Part shown: piece by piece, positions 52,519 to 62,317 of the stretch | Layout of the letters: the number at the start of each line of letters is the position of its first letter | Position numbering within the stretch: the stretch's first letter is position 1 | NCBI RefSeq assembly: GCF_016031615.1 | Contig: NZ_JACYXC010000001.1 | Coordinates: 3,348,001-3,412,000, forward strand | DNA from: Streptomyces pactum | GTDB lineage: Bacteria; Actinomycetota; Actinomycetes; Streptomycetales; Streptomycetaceae | Length of the DNA: 64,000 nt | Direction of reading: 5' to 3' | Program-made: the position numbers and the translations under genes | Notes under the pieces: generated by a model | What the model was told of the DNA's origin: nothing | The model's input: the letters and a program-made list of their open reading frames with translations, nothing else | The model's database searches: none

Positions 52519-53775
52519 ATGGCGGTGTGGGACGACCTGGTCGGACAGGACCGGGTGGAGGACCAGCTGACCGCTGCCGCCCGCGACGCGGACGCCCTGG
52601 TCACCGCGGCGTCGGCGGCCGCCGGGGCGCCCCGCGGCCCGGAGGCGGACACGCCCGGCGCACCCCGGGAGGAGCCCGGCGGGTCCCGGATGACCCACGC
52701 CTGGCTCTTCACCGGCCCGCCGGGGTCCGGGCGGGCCACCGCCGCCCGTGCCTTCGCCGCCGCGCTGCAGTGCGTCAGCCCGGACCGGGCGCTCGGCGGC
52801 GCCCCCGGCTGCGGGTTCTGCGACGGCTGCCACACGGCTCTGATCGGCACCCACGCCGATGTGGAGATCGTCCGCACCGACCTGCTCAGCATCGGTGTGA
52901 AGGAGACCCGCGAGCTGGTGCGCCGCGCCCAGCTCTCCCCGGCGGGCGGGCGCTGGCAGGTGATCGTGCTGGAGGATGCCGACCGGCTGACCGAGGGTGC
53001 GGCGAACGTGCTGCTCAAGGCGGTGGAGGAGCCGGCCCCGCGCACCGTGTGGCTGCTCTGCGCACCGTCCCTGGAGGACGTGCTGCCGACGATCCGGTCC
53101 CGCTGCCGGCACCTGACCCTGCGGACCCCGCCGGTGGACGCCGTCGCCGAGCTGCTCGTCCGGCGGGACGGGATCGAACCGGAACTGGCCGCCTCGGTGG
53201 CCCGGGCCACCCAGGGCCACATCGCACGCGCCCGCCGGCTCGCCACCGACGAGCGGGCGCGTGCCCGCCGCGCCGCGGTGCTGAAGCTGCCGCTGCGCGT
53301 CGACGACGTCGGTGGCTGCCTCAAGGCGGCGCAGGAGCTGGTCGACGCCGCGGCGGAGGACGCCAAGCAGGTCGCCGAGGAGGTGGACACCAAGGAGACC
53401 GAGGAGCTGCGCGCCGCCCTGGGCGCGGCGTCGGGCACCGGCGGGCGGCTGCCGCGCGGGACCGCCGGGGCGATGAAGGAGCTGCAGGACCGGCAGAAGC
53501 GGCGGGCCACCCGTACCCAGCGGGACAGCCTCGACCTGGCGCTCACCGACCTCACCGCCTTCTACCGTGATGTGCTGGCGCTGCAGCTGGGCTCCCGGGT
53601 GGCCATCGCCAACACCGACGTCCGGGACGCGCTGGAGCGGGTCGCCGCGGGGTCCCGCCCGGAGCGGACGCTGCGCCGCATCGAGGCGGTGGCGGCCTGC
53701 CGCGAGGCCCTGGACCGGAACGTGGCACCGCTGCTCGCCGTGGAGGCGATGACGATGGCGCTGCGCGCGGGCTGA
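52519..53775 (+). CDS. holB: DNA polymerase III subunit delta'
   Basis: Clamp-loader subunit that helps open and load the sliding clamp during replication; 418 aa. After MAVWDDLVGQDRVEDQL comes a Pro/Ala insert (about 30-55). The degenerate Walker A GPPGSGRATAARAF has Arg in place of the catalytic Lys, as expected for the non-hydrolysing delta'. The zinc-binding set is Cys in LQCVSP plus CGFCDGC. VKETRELVRRAQLSPAGGRWQVIVLEDADRLTEGAANVLLKAVEEPAPRTVWLLCAPS and IRSRCRHLTL are diagnostic. The C-terminal half is helical. ATG 52519 has GGAGG with 6-nt spacing. It lies downstream of tmk, the usual order. Confidence 0.95.
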   Translation: MAVWDDLVGQDRVEDQLTAAARDADALVTAASAAAGAPRGPEADTPGAPREEPGGSRMTHAWLFTGPPGSGRATAARAFAAALQCVSPDRALGGAPGCGFCDGCHTALIGTHADVEIVRTDLLSIGVKETRELVRRAQLSPAGGRWQVIVLEDADRLTEGAANVLLKAVEEPAPRTVWLLCAPSLEDVLPTIRSRCRHLTLRTPPVDAVAELLVRRDGIEPELAASVARATQGHIARARRLATDERARARRAAVLKLPLRVDDVGGCLKAAQELVDAAAEDAKQVAEEVDTKETEELRAALGAASGTGGRLPRGTAGAMKELQDRQKRRATRTQRDSLDLALTDLTAFYRDVLALQLGSRVAIANTDVRDALERVAAGSRPERTLRRIEAVAACREALDRNVAPLLAVEAMTMALRAG

Positions 53776-54265
53776 CCGGCGAAGCGTCGGCCGACCGGCG
53801 GATTCCACCCCGCGGAAACGTCCGGGGGGCGGGTCCACGCGGGGCGGGCCCCCTCACCCGTACGAGTCGGTCCGCCGAGCCCCGCCCCACCCCGCGTGGT
53901 GATCCGGTTACGCTCCGGCACAGTGACCTCGCTGTCCGCCAGGACCAGGACCGAAGGGCGCCCGTCGATGAGGACCAGCCTGTGGAAGAGCCCGGGGCCC
54001 CGTGCGCGGAGGAGCCCCCAGGGCCACCCGGCCGGCGCCGCGCGCGCGGTGCCCGCGGTGGTGCCCGCGCCCCCTCCCCGGCCCCCCGGCCGTTCCGCCC
54101 GCGGCCACCGCCCGCCCCCCGGCGGCCGTCCCCGGCCTCCCGGAACCGGACGGTGCACGGCACGCGGACGGCACCCGGCGCCCCCGGGGCGCCGGTGGCG
54201 CCGGTGGCGCGGAGATCCGGCCGCGGGCCCGGGACCGTCGCGCCACCGCCGGCCCCGGGGGCCGC
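53776..54265. other. Upstream region of the secreted hydrolase
   Basis: 490 bp between holB and the hydrolase. TACGCT at 53909-53914 is a -10-like hexamer eight bases before a GTG, but that frame contains a TTA codon and does not join the hydrolase, so a long untranslated leader is more likely. A minus-strand frame near 53880-54000 has gene-like third positions for about 40 codons (SVLVLADSEVTVPERNRI), but it has no start or family match and I do not call it. Confidence 0.35.
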
Positions 54266-55810
54266 ATGCCGCGCCGGACCGGCGCGGTGCTGGCCGCCGC
54301 CGTGCTGCTGGCGCTCTCCGGTTGCGAGTCCGGCGGCCCGGACTCCTCCGCCGACCGCTCCCGCACCGATCGCCCCCGCGCCGACCGGGCCGCGCCCACC
54401 GGCCCCCTCAAGCGCTACTACGAGCAGCGGCTCCGCTGGCGGGACTGCGGCGGCACCGGGTTCGAGTGCGCCACCCTCACGGCGCCGCTGGACTACGCCG
54501 AGCCCTCCGCGGCGACCGACCTGAAGCTGGCGGTCTCCCGGAAGAAGGCCACCGGCCCCGGGGAGCGGCTCGGTTCGCTGCTGGTCAACCCCGGCGGGCC
54601 GGGCGGCTCGGCGATCGGGTACCTGCAGGGGTACGCCGGGGTCGGCTACCCGGCACCGGTCCGGGCCCGGTACGACATGGTCGCCATGGACCCGCGCGGG
54701 GTGGCGGCGAGCGAACCGGTGGAGTGCCTGACCGACCGGGAGATGGACGCCTTCACCCGGACCGACCAGACCCCCGACGACCCGGCCGAGGTGGACCGCC
54801 TGGTCGCCGCCCACAAGTCCTTCGCGGCCGGGTGCGAACGGCGCAGCGGGGCGATCCTCGGCCATGTCTCCACCGTCGAGGCGGCCCGGGACATGGACCT
54901 GCTGCGGGCGGTGCTCGGCGACGACCGGCTCAGCTATGTCGGCGCCTCGTACGGCACCTTCCTCGGCGCCACCTACGCCGATCTCTTCCCCGGCCGGGTG
55001 GGGCGCCTGGTGCTGGACGGCGCGCTCGACCCGACCCGCACCGCCGCACAGGTCAACCGGGACCAGACGGCGGGCTTCCAGACCGCGTTCACCGCGTTCG
55101 CCCAGGACTGCGCGGGCCGGGACGACTGCCCGCTCGGCGGGGGCGGTCCGGCGCGGGCGGCAGAGCGGCTCACGGCCTTCTTCGACCGGCTGGACCGGGC
55201 GCCGGTGCCCACCGACGACGGCGGCCGGAAGCTGGGCGAGTCGCTGGCCACCACCGGGGTGCTCGCCGCCATGTACGACGAGAGTTCCTGGGCCCAGCTG
55301 CGGTCCGCGCTGGGCGCCGCGATGCGAGGGGACGGCACCGCCCTGCTGCAGCTCGCCGACCTCTACTACGAGCGGCAGGACGGCGAGTACGCCAACCTGA
55401 TGTACGCCAACCCCGCGGTCAACTGCCTGGACCTGCCCCCGGCGTTCCGCGGGCCGGACGAGGTGCGGAAGGCCCTGCCCGCGTTCCGGAAGGCGTCCCC
55501 GGCCTTCGGTGAGGGCCTGGCCTGGTCGTCCCTCAACTGTGCCTACTGGCCGGTCCCGCCGACCGGCGCCCCCCGTGCGCTCCGTGCGAAGGGGGCCGCG
55601 CCGATCCTGGTGGTGGGCACCACCCGTGACCCGGCCACCCCGTACCGCTGGGCGCGGGCACTGGCCCGGCAGCTCGACTCCGGCCGGCTCCTGACCTACG
55701 ACGGCGACGGGCACACCGCGTACGGACGGGGCAGCGACTGCGTCGACACCGCGATCAACACCTACCTCCTGGAAGGAACGCCCCCGCCCGACGCCAAGCG
55801 CTGCACCTGA
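54266..55810 (+). CDS. Secreted alpha/beta-hydrolase (SlpD/E tripeptidyl-aminopeptidase type)
   Basis: Lipoprotein hydrolase of the S33 family, 514 aa. The signal peptide MPRRTGAVLAAAVLLALSGCESGG ends in lipobox LSGC near residue 20. LRWRDCGGTGFECATLTAPLDYAEP with a Cys pair opens the mature domain. The oxyanion region is LLVNPGGPGGSAIGYL, the nucleophile is in DRLSYVGASYGTFLGATYADLFP, the acid is in VVGTTRDPATPYRWA and the catalytic His in LTYDGDGHTAYGRGSDCVD, followed by the C-terminal TAP-like domain. It likely removes N-terminal peptides or hydrolyses esters outside the cell. In S. coelicolor a similar gene follows holB (recollection). Confidence 0.93.
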   Translation: MPRRTGAVLAAAVLLALSGCESGGPDSSADRSRTDRPRADRAAPTGPLKRYYEQRLRWRDCGGTGFECATLTAPLDYAEPSAATDLKLAVSRKKATGPGERLGSLLVNPGGPGGSAIGYLQGYAGVGYPAPVRARYDMVAMDPRGVAASEPVECLTDREMDAFTRTDQTPDDPAEVDRLVAAHKSFAAGCERRSGAILGHVSTVEAARDMDLLRAVLGDDRLSYVGASYGTFLGATYADLFPGRVGRLVLDGALDPTRTAAQVNRDQTAGFQTAFTAFAQDCAGRDDCPLGGGGPARAAERLTAFFDRLDRAPVPTDDGGRKLGESLATTGVLAAMYDESSWAQLRSALGAAMRGDGTALLQLADLYYERQDGEYANLMYANPAVNCLDLPPAFRGPDEVRKALPAFRKASPAFGEGLAWSSLNCAYWPVPPTGAPRALRAKGAAPILVVGTTRDPATPYRWARALARQLDSGRLLTYDGDGHTAYGRGSDCVDTAINTYLLEGTPPPDAKRCT

Positions 55811-55996
55811 CCCGCACCGGCCGCGGCCTCGGCGGTGCCCCGGGCCGGGGCCGGCGCACCCCGCCCTCCCGGTGCGCCGGGCCGACGCGCACCCCGTACC
55901 GGCCGGGCCGGGTCGGGCGGGTACCGGGCCGGCCCGCCGGTGACCTGCGGCGATACCCCGGCCCCCGGGGCGTGCGGAGGGCATCGGGAAACTGTG

Positions 55997-56002
55997 TAGA
56001 CT
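55997..56002 (+). promoter_or_regulatory. -10 of the tRNA-Thr promoter
   Basis: TAGACT lies 38 nt upstream of the tRNA 5' end, in a short less GC-rich stretch. A matching -35 is not convincing. Confidence 0.5.
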
Positions 56003-56040
56003 GGTCACGCTGCGGCTGCCGGTATGGCTGTACGCAGCAT

Positions 56041-56114
56041 GCCGCCTTAGCTCAGTCGGCCAGAGCGACGCACTCGTAATGCGTAGGTCAAGGGTTCGAT
56101 TCCCTTAGGCGGCT
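56041..56114 (+). tRNA. tRNA-Thr (anticodon CGU)
   Basis: A 74-nt cloverleaf. The acceptor stem GCCGCCT pairs with AGGCGGC and is followed by discriminator T. The D-arm is GCTC/GAGC. The anticodon stem ACGCA/TGCGT encloses the loop CTCGTAA, giving anticodon CGT, which reads ACG (Thr). The T-arm is AAGGG-TTCGATT-CCCTT. CCA is not encoded. A strong terminator follows 6 nt later. Confidence 0.98.
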
Positions 56115-56120
56115 CCCTCG

Positions 56121-56153
56121 AAGGGCCAGGTCACTTCTCCGACCTGGCCTTTT
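56121..56153 (+). terminator. Intrinsic terminator of tRNA-Thr
   Basis: GGCCAGGTC (56124-56132) pairs with GACCTGGCC (56141-56149) around 8 nt and is followed by TTTT. The AA before the stem extends it. It is one of the few U-tailed terminators in the window. Confidence 0.9.
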
Positions 56154-56285
56154 CGCATGCCCGGTACGGCCGTTCCCCGGGCCCCGGCCGGCCCGGCCCG
56201 TCCGGGGGCGGCGCGAGGGGCGGTTGTCGGTGGTGGGTGCCACGCTGAAGGGGACAGGGACTTCCGCGCGGCGAAGGGAATCACC

Positions 56286-57080
56286 ATGATCACCACCAAC
56301 TTCGTGCAGGGCTCGCCCTGTTGGCTCGACCTCGGGGCCCCGGACATCGACGCGGCGGCACGGTTCTACGGCGCCGCGCTCGGCTGGGAGTTCCGGTCCT
56401 TCGGGTCGGAGGCGGGCGGCTACGGCGTGTTCCAGCAGGACGGCAGAACCGTCGCGGCGGTCGGTCGGCTCACCGAGGAGGGTGCCCGTCCGGCCTGGAC
56501 GATCTACTTCAGCACCCCGGACGCGGACGCCGCCGCGCGCACCGTGGAGGGGGCCGGCGGCACGGTGCGGGTGGCGCCCGCCGAGGTCGGCGAGGAGGGG
56601 CGGCTGGCCCAGTTCACCGACCCGCAGGGCGGGCAGTTCGCGGTCTGGCAGCCGGGGAAGACCGAGGGCCTGGACCAGGTGGACGCCGCCGGCAGCCTCT
56701 GCTGGGTCGAGCTGTACACCACCGACGTGGCGGCCGCCCGGGAGTTCTACGGGAGGCTCTTCGGCTGGCGGACGGACGGCATGGAGCTGCCCGGTGGCGG
56801 TGGCACGTACTGGCTGATCACCCCGTCGGGCCTGGGCGAGGACCGGATGCACGGCGGCATGATGCAGCTCCCGGCGGAGCACCTGGCGCCGACCGGCGGA
56901 AAGCCGTACTGGCACCCGGTGTTCGCGGTGGAGGACTGCGACGCCGCGGTGGAGCGGATCACCGGCAACGGCGGCTCGGTGCGCATGGGCCCGGAGGACG
57001 CCGAGGGCGTCGGGCGGCTGGCGGTCTGCGTCGATCCGGCGGGGGCGGACTTCGTGGTGCTGCGTCCGGCGGAGGCCTGA
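56286..57080 (+). CDS. Two-domain VOC (glyoxalase/bleomycin-resistance-like) protein
   Basis: Cytoplasmic 264-aa protein with two tandem VOC folds. Domain 1 (about 5-125) is NFVQGSPCWLDLGAPDIDAAARFYGAALGWEFRSF; domain 2 (about 135-262) is GSLCWVELYTTDVAAAREFYGRLFGWRTDGMEL. The His/Glu metal-ligand positions of true glyoxalases are not obvious in either half. This resembles hydroxylase-like VOC proteins of actinomycetes whose function is unknown. ATG 56286 has GAAGGGAA upstream at suitable spacing. The gene lies just after the tRNA and stands alone. Confidence 0.9.
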   Translation: MITTNFVQGSPCWLDLGAPDIDAAARFYGAALGWEFRSFGSEAGGYGVFQQDGRTVAAVGRLTEEGARPAWTIYFSTPDADAAARTVEGAGGTVRVAPAEVGEEGRLAQFTDPQGGQFAVWQPGKTEGLDQVDAAGSLCWVELYTTDVAAAREFYGRLFGWRTDGMELPGGGGTYWLITPSGLGEDRMHGGMMQLPAEHLAPTGGKPYWHPVFAVEDCDAAVERITGNGGSVRMGPEDAEGVGRLAVCVDPAGADFVVLRPAEA

Positions 57081-57362
57081 CGGCCCGGGACCGGTGACCT
57101 CGCGGCGCGGCAAGCGCGGCGAGGGCCGGGACCGGGGGTTGCGGGTACGGGTTCGGGGCCCGACGGGGGCCGGGAGTTGCAGTGCCCGCTCGGGGGCCGA
57201 GTCGCGGCGGGGGGCCGGGGTGCGTATGCCGCGGGTGGCCGGGACGGCTAAGGGGGACGTGACGGGGGCCGCGCGGTGGGAGAGCCCGCGGCGCGGGTGC
57301 CGCCTCGTGGTGACGGCTGCGGTGGGGTGACAGACGGCCGGGGGTGGCGGGGACGGGTGTGG

Positions 57363-59766
57363 TCAGGTGGCTTCCGAGGCGGGGGTGCGCAGGGCCAGGA
57401 CGGCGACGTCGTCCTCGTTCTCGGCCGGCCGGACGGTCCGGACGAGCGCGTCGCAGAAGTCGTCCAGCGGGCGCCGTACCAGCGTGGCCGCGTGCCGGCC
57501 CAGTTCGGCGAGACCGTCGGTCACCGCGGTCCGGGGGGACTCGATCAGCCCGTCGGTGTAGAACAGCACGGTGCTCTGCGAGGGGAGCGGGGTGGTGGCG
57601 TCCCCCCGGGGCACCACCATCCCGGTGCCGACCAGGGTGCCGAGCGCCTGGTCCAGGAAGCGGATCCGCCCGTCGTAGTCCACCAGCAGCGGCGGCGGGT
57701 GCCCGGCGTTGGTCCAGTGCAGCTGCCAGCGGCCGGGGCCCTCCCGGGTCAGCCGGGCGAACAGCACGCTGGCCATGGTCGCCTCGCCGATGTTGGTCAG
57801 CGCGTGGTCCAGTTTGGCGACGATCCGGCTGGGCGGGTCGTTGGTGTCCCAGGCGAAGGCGCGGAGCATGTTCCGGGCCTGCGACATGTTCGCGGCCGCC
57901 TGCAGGTCGTGACCCATCACATCGCCCACGACCAGCGCCAGCGCCCCGTCGGGGAGGGTGAACGCGTCGTACCAGTCGCCCCCCACCTGGGAGGAGTGCG
58001 GGGCGGGCAGGTAGCGGGCGGCCATCTCCAGGTCCCGGAGCTTCGGCAGCGGCGGGAGGAGGTGCCGCTGCATGGTCTCGGCGACCTGCTGCTGCCGTTC
58101 GTAGAGCCGGGCGTTCTCCACCGCCAGCCCGGCCCGGCGCGCCATGTCGTCCACCAGGGCCAGGTCGGAGGGCTGGTACGGGGCGGGCTGGTCCGACCGG
58201 CCCAGGGTCAGCGCGCCCAGGACCCGCTGCCGGCGCCCGCGCAGCGGCGCCAGGATCGCCGAGTGCATGCCGGTCTCCCGGAACAGTTCGATCTGCTTGG
58301 CGGCGAGCCCCGAGTCCGGCGGCTCGGTGTAGTCCTCCGGACGGACCAACCGGGGCGGGGCACCCCGCAGCACCCGGGACAGCGGGGTGCCGGAGGCCTC
58401 CGGCACCGGCGGCAGCGGCCCTTCGAAGTCCTCCCGGCGGCTCACCCCGCCGCCGGGTTCGTGGTGCACCACCGCGACCCGGCGCACCTCGGAGCGCTCC
58501 CCGATCAGATCGATCACCGCCCAGTCGGCCAACCGGGGGACCACCAGGCCGACCAGCCGCCGCAGCGCCTCGTCGAGGTTGAGCGTGGAGGTGAGCACGG
58601 TGGTGACCTCGGCGAGCAGCGCCAGCCGGTCGGCGAGCCCGGGGCCCGGCGCCGGACCGGCGGCGGGCTCGGCGGCCGGGTCGGGCGAGGTGGACGGGGT
58701 GGACGGGCCGGTGCGCCCGGGGTCCGCCGGTGGGGCGGACGGGGCCGGGGTGGGGGACGGGTCGCCCGGGGCGGGTGACGGGCCGGCGGCCGGCGCCCCG
58801 GGCCCGGGCGCGGGGGACGCCCACGGTGGGGCGGGCGGCGGCACGATGCGGGGCTCGGGCGGGGGGTTCGGGCGACGGGCCGGCGGGACCGGCCGGGGGT
58901 TCGGGTGGTGGCTCGGACGGTGCCCCGGTCGGTGGCTCGGGCGGAGGGCCGGGCGGTGGCGCGTCCGGCTCGTCGGGGCCGGCCGCTCCGGGCCCAGGGG
59001 CGTCTCCGGTCCCCGGTCCGTACGCGGCGGGGGGTGCGGTACCGGGACCCGGGACGGTGAGGGGCACGCCGTCCGGGGCCGGGCTGGCCGGCCCCGTGGC
59101 TCCCGTGGCCTCAGGGCCCTCGGCGGCGGGACCTGCGGCCCCGGCGCCCGCGGCCGACGTCTCTCCCGCGCCCGCGTCGGCCGGACCCGCGGCATCGGCC
59201 CCCGCATCCCCCGCGCCCGTGGGACCGACGCCCGCGGCGGGAACCACGGGCCCGGCACCTGCGCCCGGTGTACCCCCGGCACCACCGGGCCCGGCGCCCG
59301 CGACCGGCGTACCCCCGGCACCCGCAGGTTCGGCGCCCGCGGGTTCGGCATCACCGGGTTCGGTGCTCGCGTCCGCCGCGGAGAACAGCACCATCGACCC
59401 CACCGAGCCGTCGTCGAAGCGGTACGGGGTGGCCAGCCAGCGCACGGGCAGCACCGTGCCGTCGCCCCGGGCGAACCACTCCGGCGCGCCCCAGGCGGTG
59501 TGCCGGCCGAGGAACGCCTGGAGCAGCGGGCACCGGGAGCGCTCCGCCGGGGTTCCGTCGGGCCGCCGGTGCAGCAGGTCGTGCGGGTCCCGGCCGAGGA
59601 TCTCCGCGGCCGGCCGGGCCAGCAGGCGCTCCGCCCGGGGGCTGACGGCCACGACGGTGGCGTCCTCGTCCGCCACGTACACGCCCACGTCGAGGTGGGA
59701 GAGCACCCGGTGCAGCGGGGCGAGGCCGGCGCCCGTTCCCGTACCACCGCCGTTCCGGTCCGTCAT
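57363..59766 (-). pseudogene. PAS-GAF-SpoIIE phosphatase, frameshifted in its linker
   Basis: Serine/threonine phosphatase of the SpoIIE/RsbU type that would act on anti-sigma-antagonist proteins. The N-terminal PAS domain (APLHRVLSHLDVGVYVADEDATVVAVSPRAERLLARPAAEILG) starts at ATG 59766, followed by a long Ala/Gly/Pro linker. GAF (LLAEVTTVLTSTLNLDEALRRLVGLVVPRLADWAVIDLIGER) and PP2C (SSQVGGDWYDAFTLPDGALALVVGDVMGHDLQAAA, then FYTDGLIESPR and ENEDDVAVLAL) lie in another frame ending at 57363. Residue composition flips from Ala/Pro to Arg-rich exactly at a run of six G (58861-58866). One base fewer there would give a single protein of about 800 aa. It is divergent from a second SpoIIE-type gene. 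Confidence 0.85.
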
Positions 59767-60068
59767 CGCCCACTTCCTGGTCGCGGTCTCGCAAGGGGCC
59801 CGGGCGCCGCGGTACGCGGGTGATCCCGCTGGTCCGGCCCGGTTCCGCCGTTCCGGTCCGGTCTTCTTCCGATCCCGGTGGTTCGTTCTTTTGATCCTGG
59901 TGGTTCCTTGTCGCTCACCATCACGCGCATAATCCTCGGGAGTGTCGTTCTCCCACTTTCCGCTGTTCCCGCGCCTGCGGCGACCGCGACGGCTGCGGGG
60001 CGCATCCGGCCCCGGAGAGGGACACTGGTGGGGTCGGCTCTCATGGAGCGGGAAGGCGGTCTGGGTGC
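59767..60068. promoter_or_regulatory. Shared promoter region of two SpoIIE-type phosphatases
   Basis: A 302-bp divergent gap. GATCCCGGTGGTTCG (59871-59885) and GATCCTGGTGGTTCC (59893-59907) form a direct repeat with 22-bp period in a relatively T-rich patch. A third, weaker copy starts at 59822. It could bind a common regulator. Confidence 0.5.
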
Positions 60069-61862
60069 GTGGGAGGCAAGCGTTCGGCCGGAAGGCGCCG
60101 TCAGATGGTGTCGCCGGCCCGTGTGCGCCGGGGGCGGGCCGCTGACGGCCGGGCGATCGGTGTGCCGTCCGCCCAGCGAACCCTGATCTGGCTGAACGAG
60201 GCGAGCAGCCGCATCGGGACCTCGCTCGACCTCCAGCAGACGGCCCAGGAGTTCGCCGACTTCATGGTTCCGCGCTTCGCCGACGGCTGTGCGGTCGATC
60301 TGCTGGACTCGGTGCTCCGCGGCGAGGAGGGCGAGCGCGCCGCCACGGTGGCGCCCGCGCTGCGCGCGATGGCCGTCTCGGCGGTCGAGGAGATGAGCCA
60401 GCTGGAGCCGGATCCGGTGGGTGAGATCACCCAGTACGGGACGTCCATGGCGCTGGAGGTGGTGCTGGGCCGGCGCCCCCGGATGGTCACCCGGATACGC
60501 CCGGACGAGTACCACCTGGTGTCCTCCAACCCGAGCGCCGCGGAGAAGATGCGCCGGGCGGGCGTCCACAGCTACCTGGCGGTTCCGCTGCTGGCGCGCG
60601 GTGTGCTGCTGGGGGTGGCCGACTTCGTCCGCGGGCCGGACAGCCCGCCGTTCACCCGGACCGACATGGCCCTGGCGGTGCAGATCGCCTCGCGCGCCGC
60701 GGTCTTCGTGGACAACGCCCGCCTCTACGGGCGCGAGCGCCAGCACGTGGTGGCGTTGCAACGGGCGCTGCTGCCGCGCAGTGTGCCGCGGACGGTGCGG
60801 CTGGACGTGTCCACCTGCTACACGCCGGCCGCGGACCCCAGCGGGGTCGGCGGGGACTGGTTCGACGTGGTGCCGCTGCCGGGCGGCCGCACCGCGCTCA
60901 TCGTCGGCGACGTGATGTCGCACGGGTTGCCGGCCGCGGCCACCATGGGCCGGCTGCGGGCCGTGGCCCGCACCCTGATGCAGCTGGACATCGCCCCGGA
61001 CCGGGTGCTGGCCCGCCTCGACCTGGCCGCGCGGGACCTGGAGGAGGACCAGGTCGCGACGTTCCTGTGCGCCATCCACGACCCGGTGGACCGCTCGTAC
61101 ACGCTGGCCAGGGCCGGGCACATCCCCCCGCTGATGGTGGCCGAGGACGGCACCGTGCGGTATCTGGACGTGCCGGTGGGCGCGCCGGTGGGGGCCGGGG
61201 TCATCCCGTACGACGCGGTACGGGTGCCCGCACCGCCCGGCAGCCGGCTGGTGCTCTTCACCGACGGCCTGATCAAGTCGCGCGGGGGCGACATCGAGGC
61301 CGAGATGGGGAGGCTGCTGGACATCACCGCGGGCATGGCGGCGGACGGGCTGGACGCCGAGCGCCTGGCGGCGGCGAGCGACCCGGCCCGGCAGCGCTTC
61401 GACGAGACGGCGGTGGTCGTCGCCCGGAGCCTGCGGACCGACCCGGACGGGGAGTGGGACGTGGCCCAGTGGCCGCTGCCGCAGGACGGCCGGGCGGCGA
61501 GCCGGGCCCGCCAGCTGGCCCGGGAGCAGCTGGACCACTGGCGGCTGTCGGACGTGGCGGACGTGACCGAGCTGGTGGTCAGCGAACTGGTGGGGAACGC
61601 GCTGCGGTACGGACACGGGCCCGGCCACCTGCGGATGGTGCGGCGGCACCGGCTGCTGGTGGAGGTCTCCGACCACGGCCCGGACCTGCCGCAGATCCAG
61701 CACAGCACGGTCAGCGACGAGGGCGGCCGGGGGCTGCAGCTGGTCAACACGCTCTGCCGCCGCTGGGGGTCGTGCCGGATCTCCGGCGGCAAGGTGGTGT
61801 GGGCGGAGCAGGACATCGTGGGTTCGGAGCTGAGCCTGGACCAGCCGCTGGGCGCGGGCTGA
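60069..61862 (+). CDS. GAF-SpoIIE phosphatase-HATPase regulator
   Basis: Three-domain signalling protein of 597 aa. A GAF domain (about 40-220) opens LIWLNEASSRIGTSLDLQQTAQEFADFMVPRFADGCAVDLL. The SpoIIE PP2C domain (about 245-455) has GVGGDWFDVVPLPGGRTALIVGDVMSHGLPAAATMGRLR and LFTDGLIKSRGGDIE. The C-terminal HATPase_c_2 anti-sigma-like kinase (about 465-590) has VTELVVSELVGNALRYGHGPGHLRMVR and SDEGGRGLQLVNTLCRRWGS. One protein thus carries both antagonistic activities of a partner-switching module, an architecture common in Streptomyces. GTG 60069 is used; ATG 60105 is an alternative because the first 20 residues are Arg-rich and unconserved. Confidence 0.9.
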   Translation: MGGKRSAGRRRQMVSPARVRRGRAADGRAIGVPSAQRTLIWLNEASSRIGTSLDLQQTAQEFADFMVPRFADGCAVDLLDSVLRGEEGERAATVAPALRAMAVSAVEEMSQLEPDPVGEITQYGTSMALEVVLGRRPRMVTRIRPDEYHLVSSNPSAAEKMRRAGVHSYLAVPLLARGVLLGVADFVRGPDSPPFTRTDMALAVQIASRAAVFVDNARLYGRERQHVVALQRALLPRSVPRTVRLDVSTCYTPAADPSGVGGDWFDVVPLPGGRTALIVGDVMSHGLPAAATMGRLRAVARTLMQLDIAPDRVLARLDLAARDLEEDQVATFLCAIHDPVDRSYTLARAGHIPPLMVAEDGTVRYLDVPVGAPVGAGVIPYDAVRVPAPPGSRLVLFTDGLIKSRGGDIEAEMGRLLDITAGMAADGLDAERLAAASDPARQRFDETAVVVARSLRTDPDGEWDVAQWPLPQDGRAASRARQLAREQLDHWRLSDVADVTELVVSELVGNALRYGHGPGHLRMVRRHRLLVEVSDHGPDLPQIQHSTVSDEGGRGLQLVNTLCRRWGSCRISGGKVVWAEQDIVGSELSLDQPLGAG

Positions 61863-62317
61863 TCCGGCCCGGGCCCGGCGCCGGGCGGGCGGTCTCGCCG
61901 GCGGTCTTTCGGGCGGTCTGCCGGGCGGCCCTCGTCGGGCGGCCCTTGTCGGGGCGGGCGGTCTTTCCGGTGGAGGTTCCGGGCGGCCGGGGTGTTCCGG
62001 GATGCCTGTCCTGTTCCGCACAGAGGGCGGTACGGGCGGTCCGGGACCCGTTCCGCGCGGAGGGCGGTATTGGGTGGTCGGGGCGAATCCCGGACGTGCC
62101 CGACCTGTCCCGCGCCGATGAGGACACGGGCGATCGGGGCGGACCCGAAGTGCCTGACCCGTCCTGCGCCGGCGGAGGGCACGGGTCGCCGGCACCCCGC
62201 GCCGCGATGTCCGATTCCCGCCAGCGTCGGCGGCGGCGGTGCCGGAGAGTGGGAGGTGAACCGGACCACGGAAGCCGGCCGCGCCCCCGGACGTACGGCG
62301 GAGGAAAGAAGAGGAAC
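61863..62317. other. Gene-free gap before ogt with degenerate repeats
   Basis: 455 bp of GC-rich sequence with recurring GGGCGG/TCGGGCGG words (61880-61990) and loosely repeated units around CCCGxCCTGTCCCGCGCCG (62085-62190). No frame looks like a gene. GGAGG lies shortly before ogt. Confidence 0.5.

Noticed and set aside
53880..54158. Minus-strand frame between holB and the hydrolase with a protein-like stretch
   Set aside because: No plausible start, no family match and it runs into sequence opposite holB; composition is gene-like for only about 40 codons.
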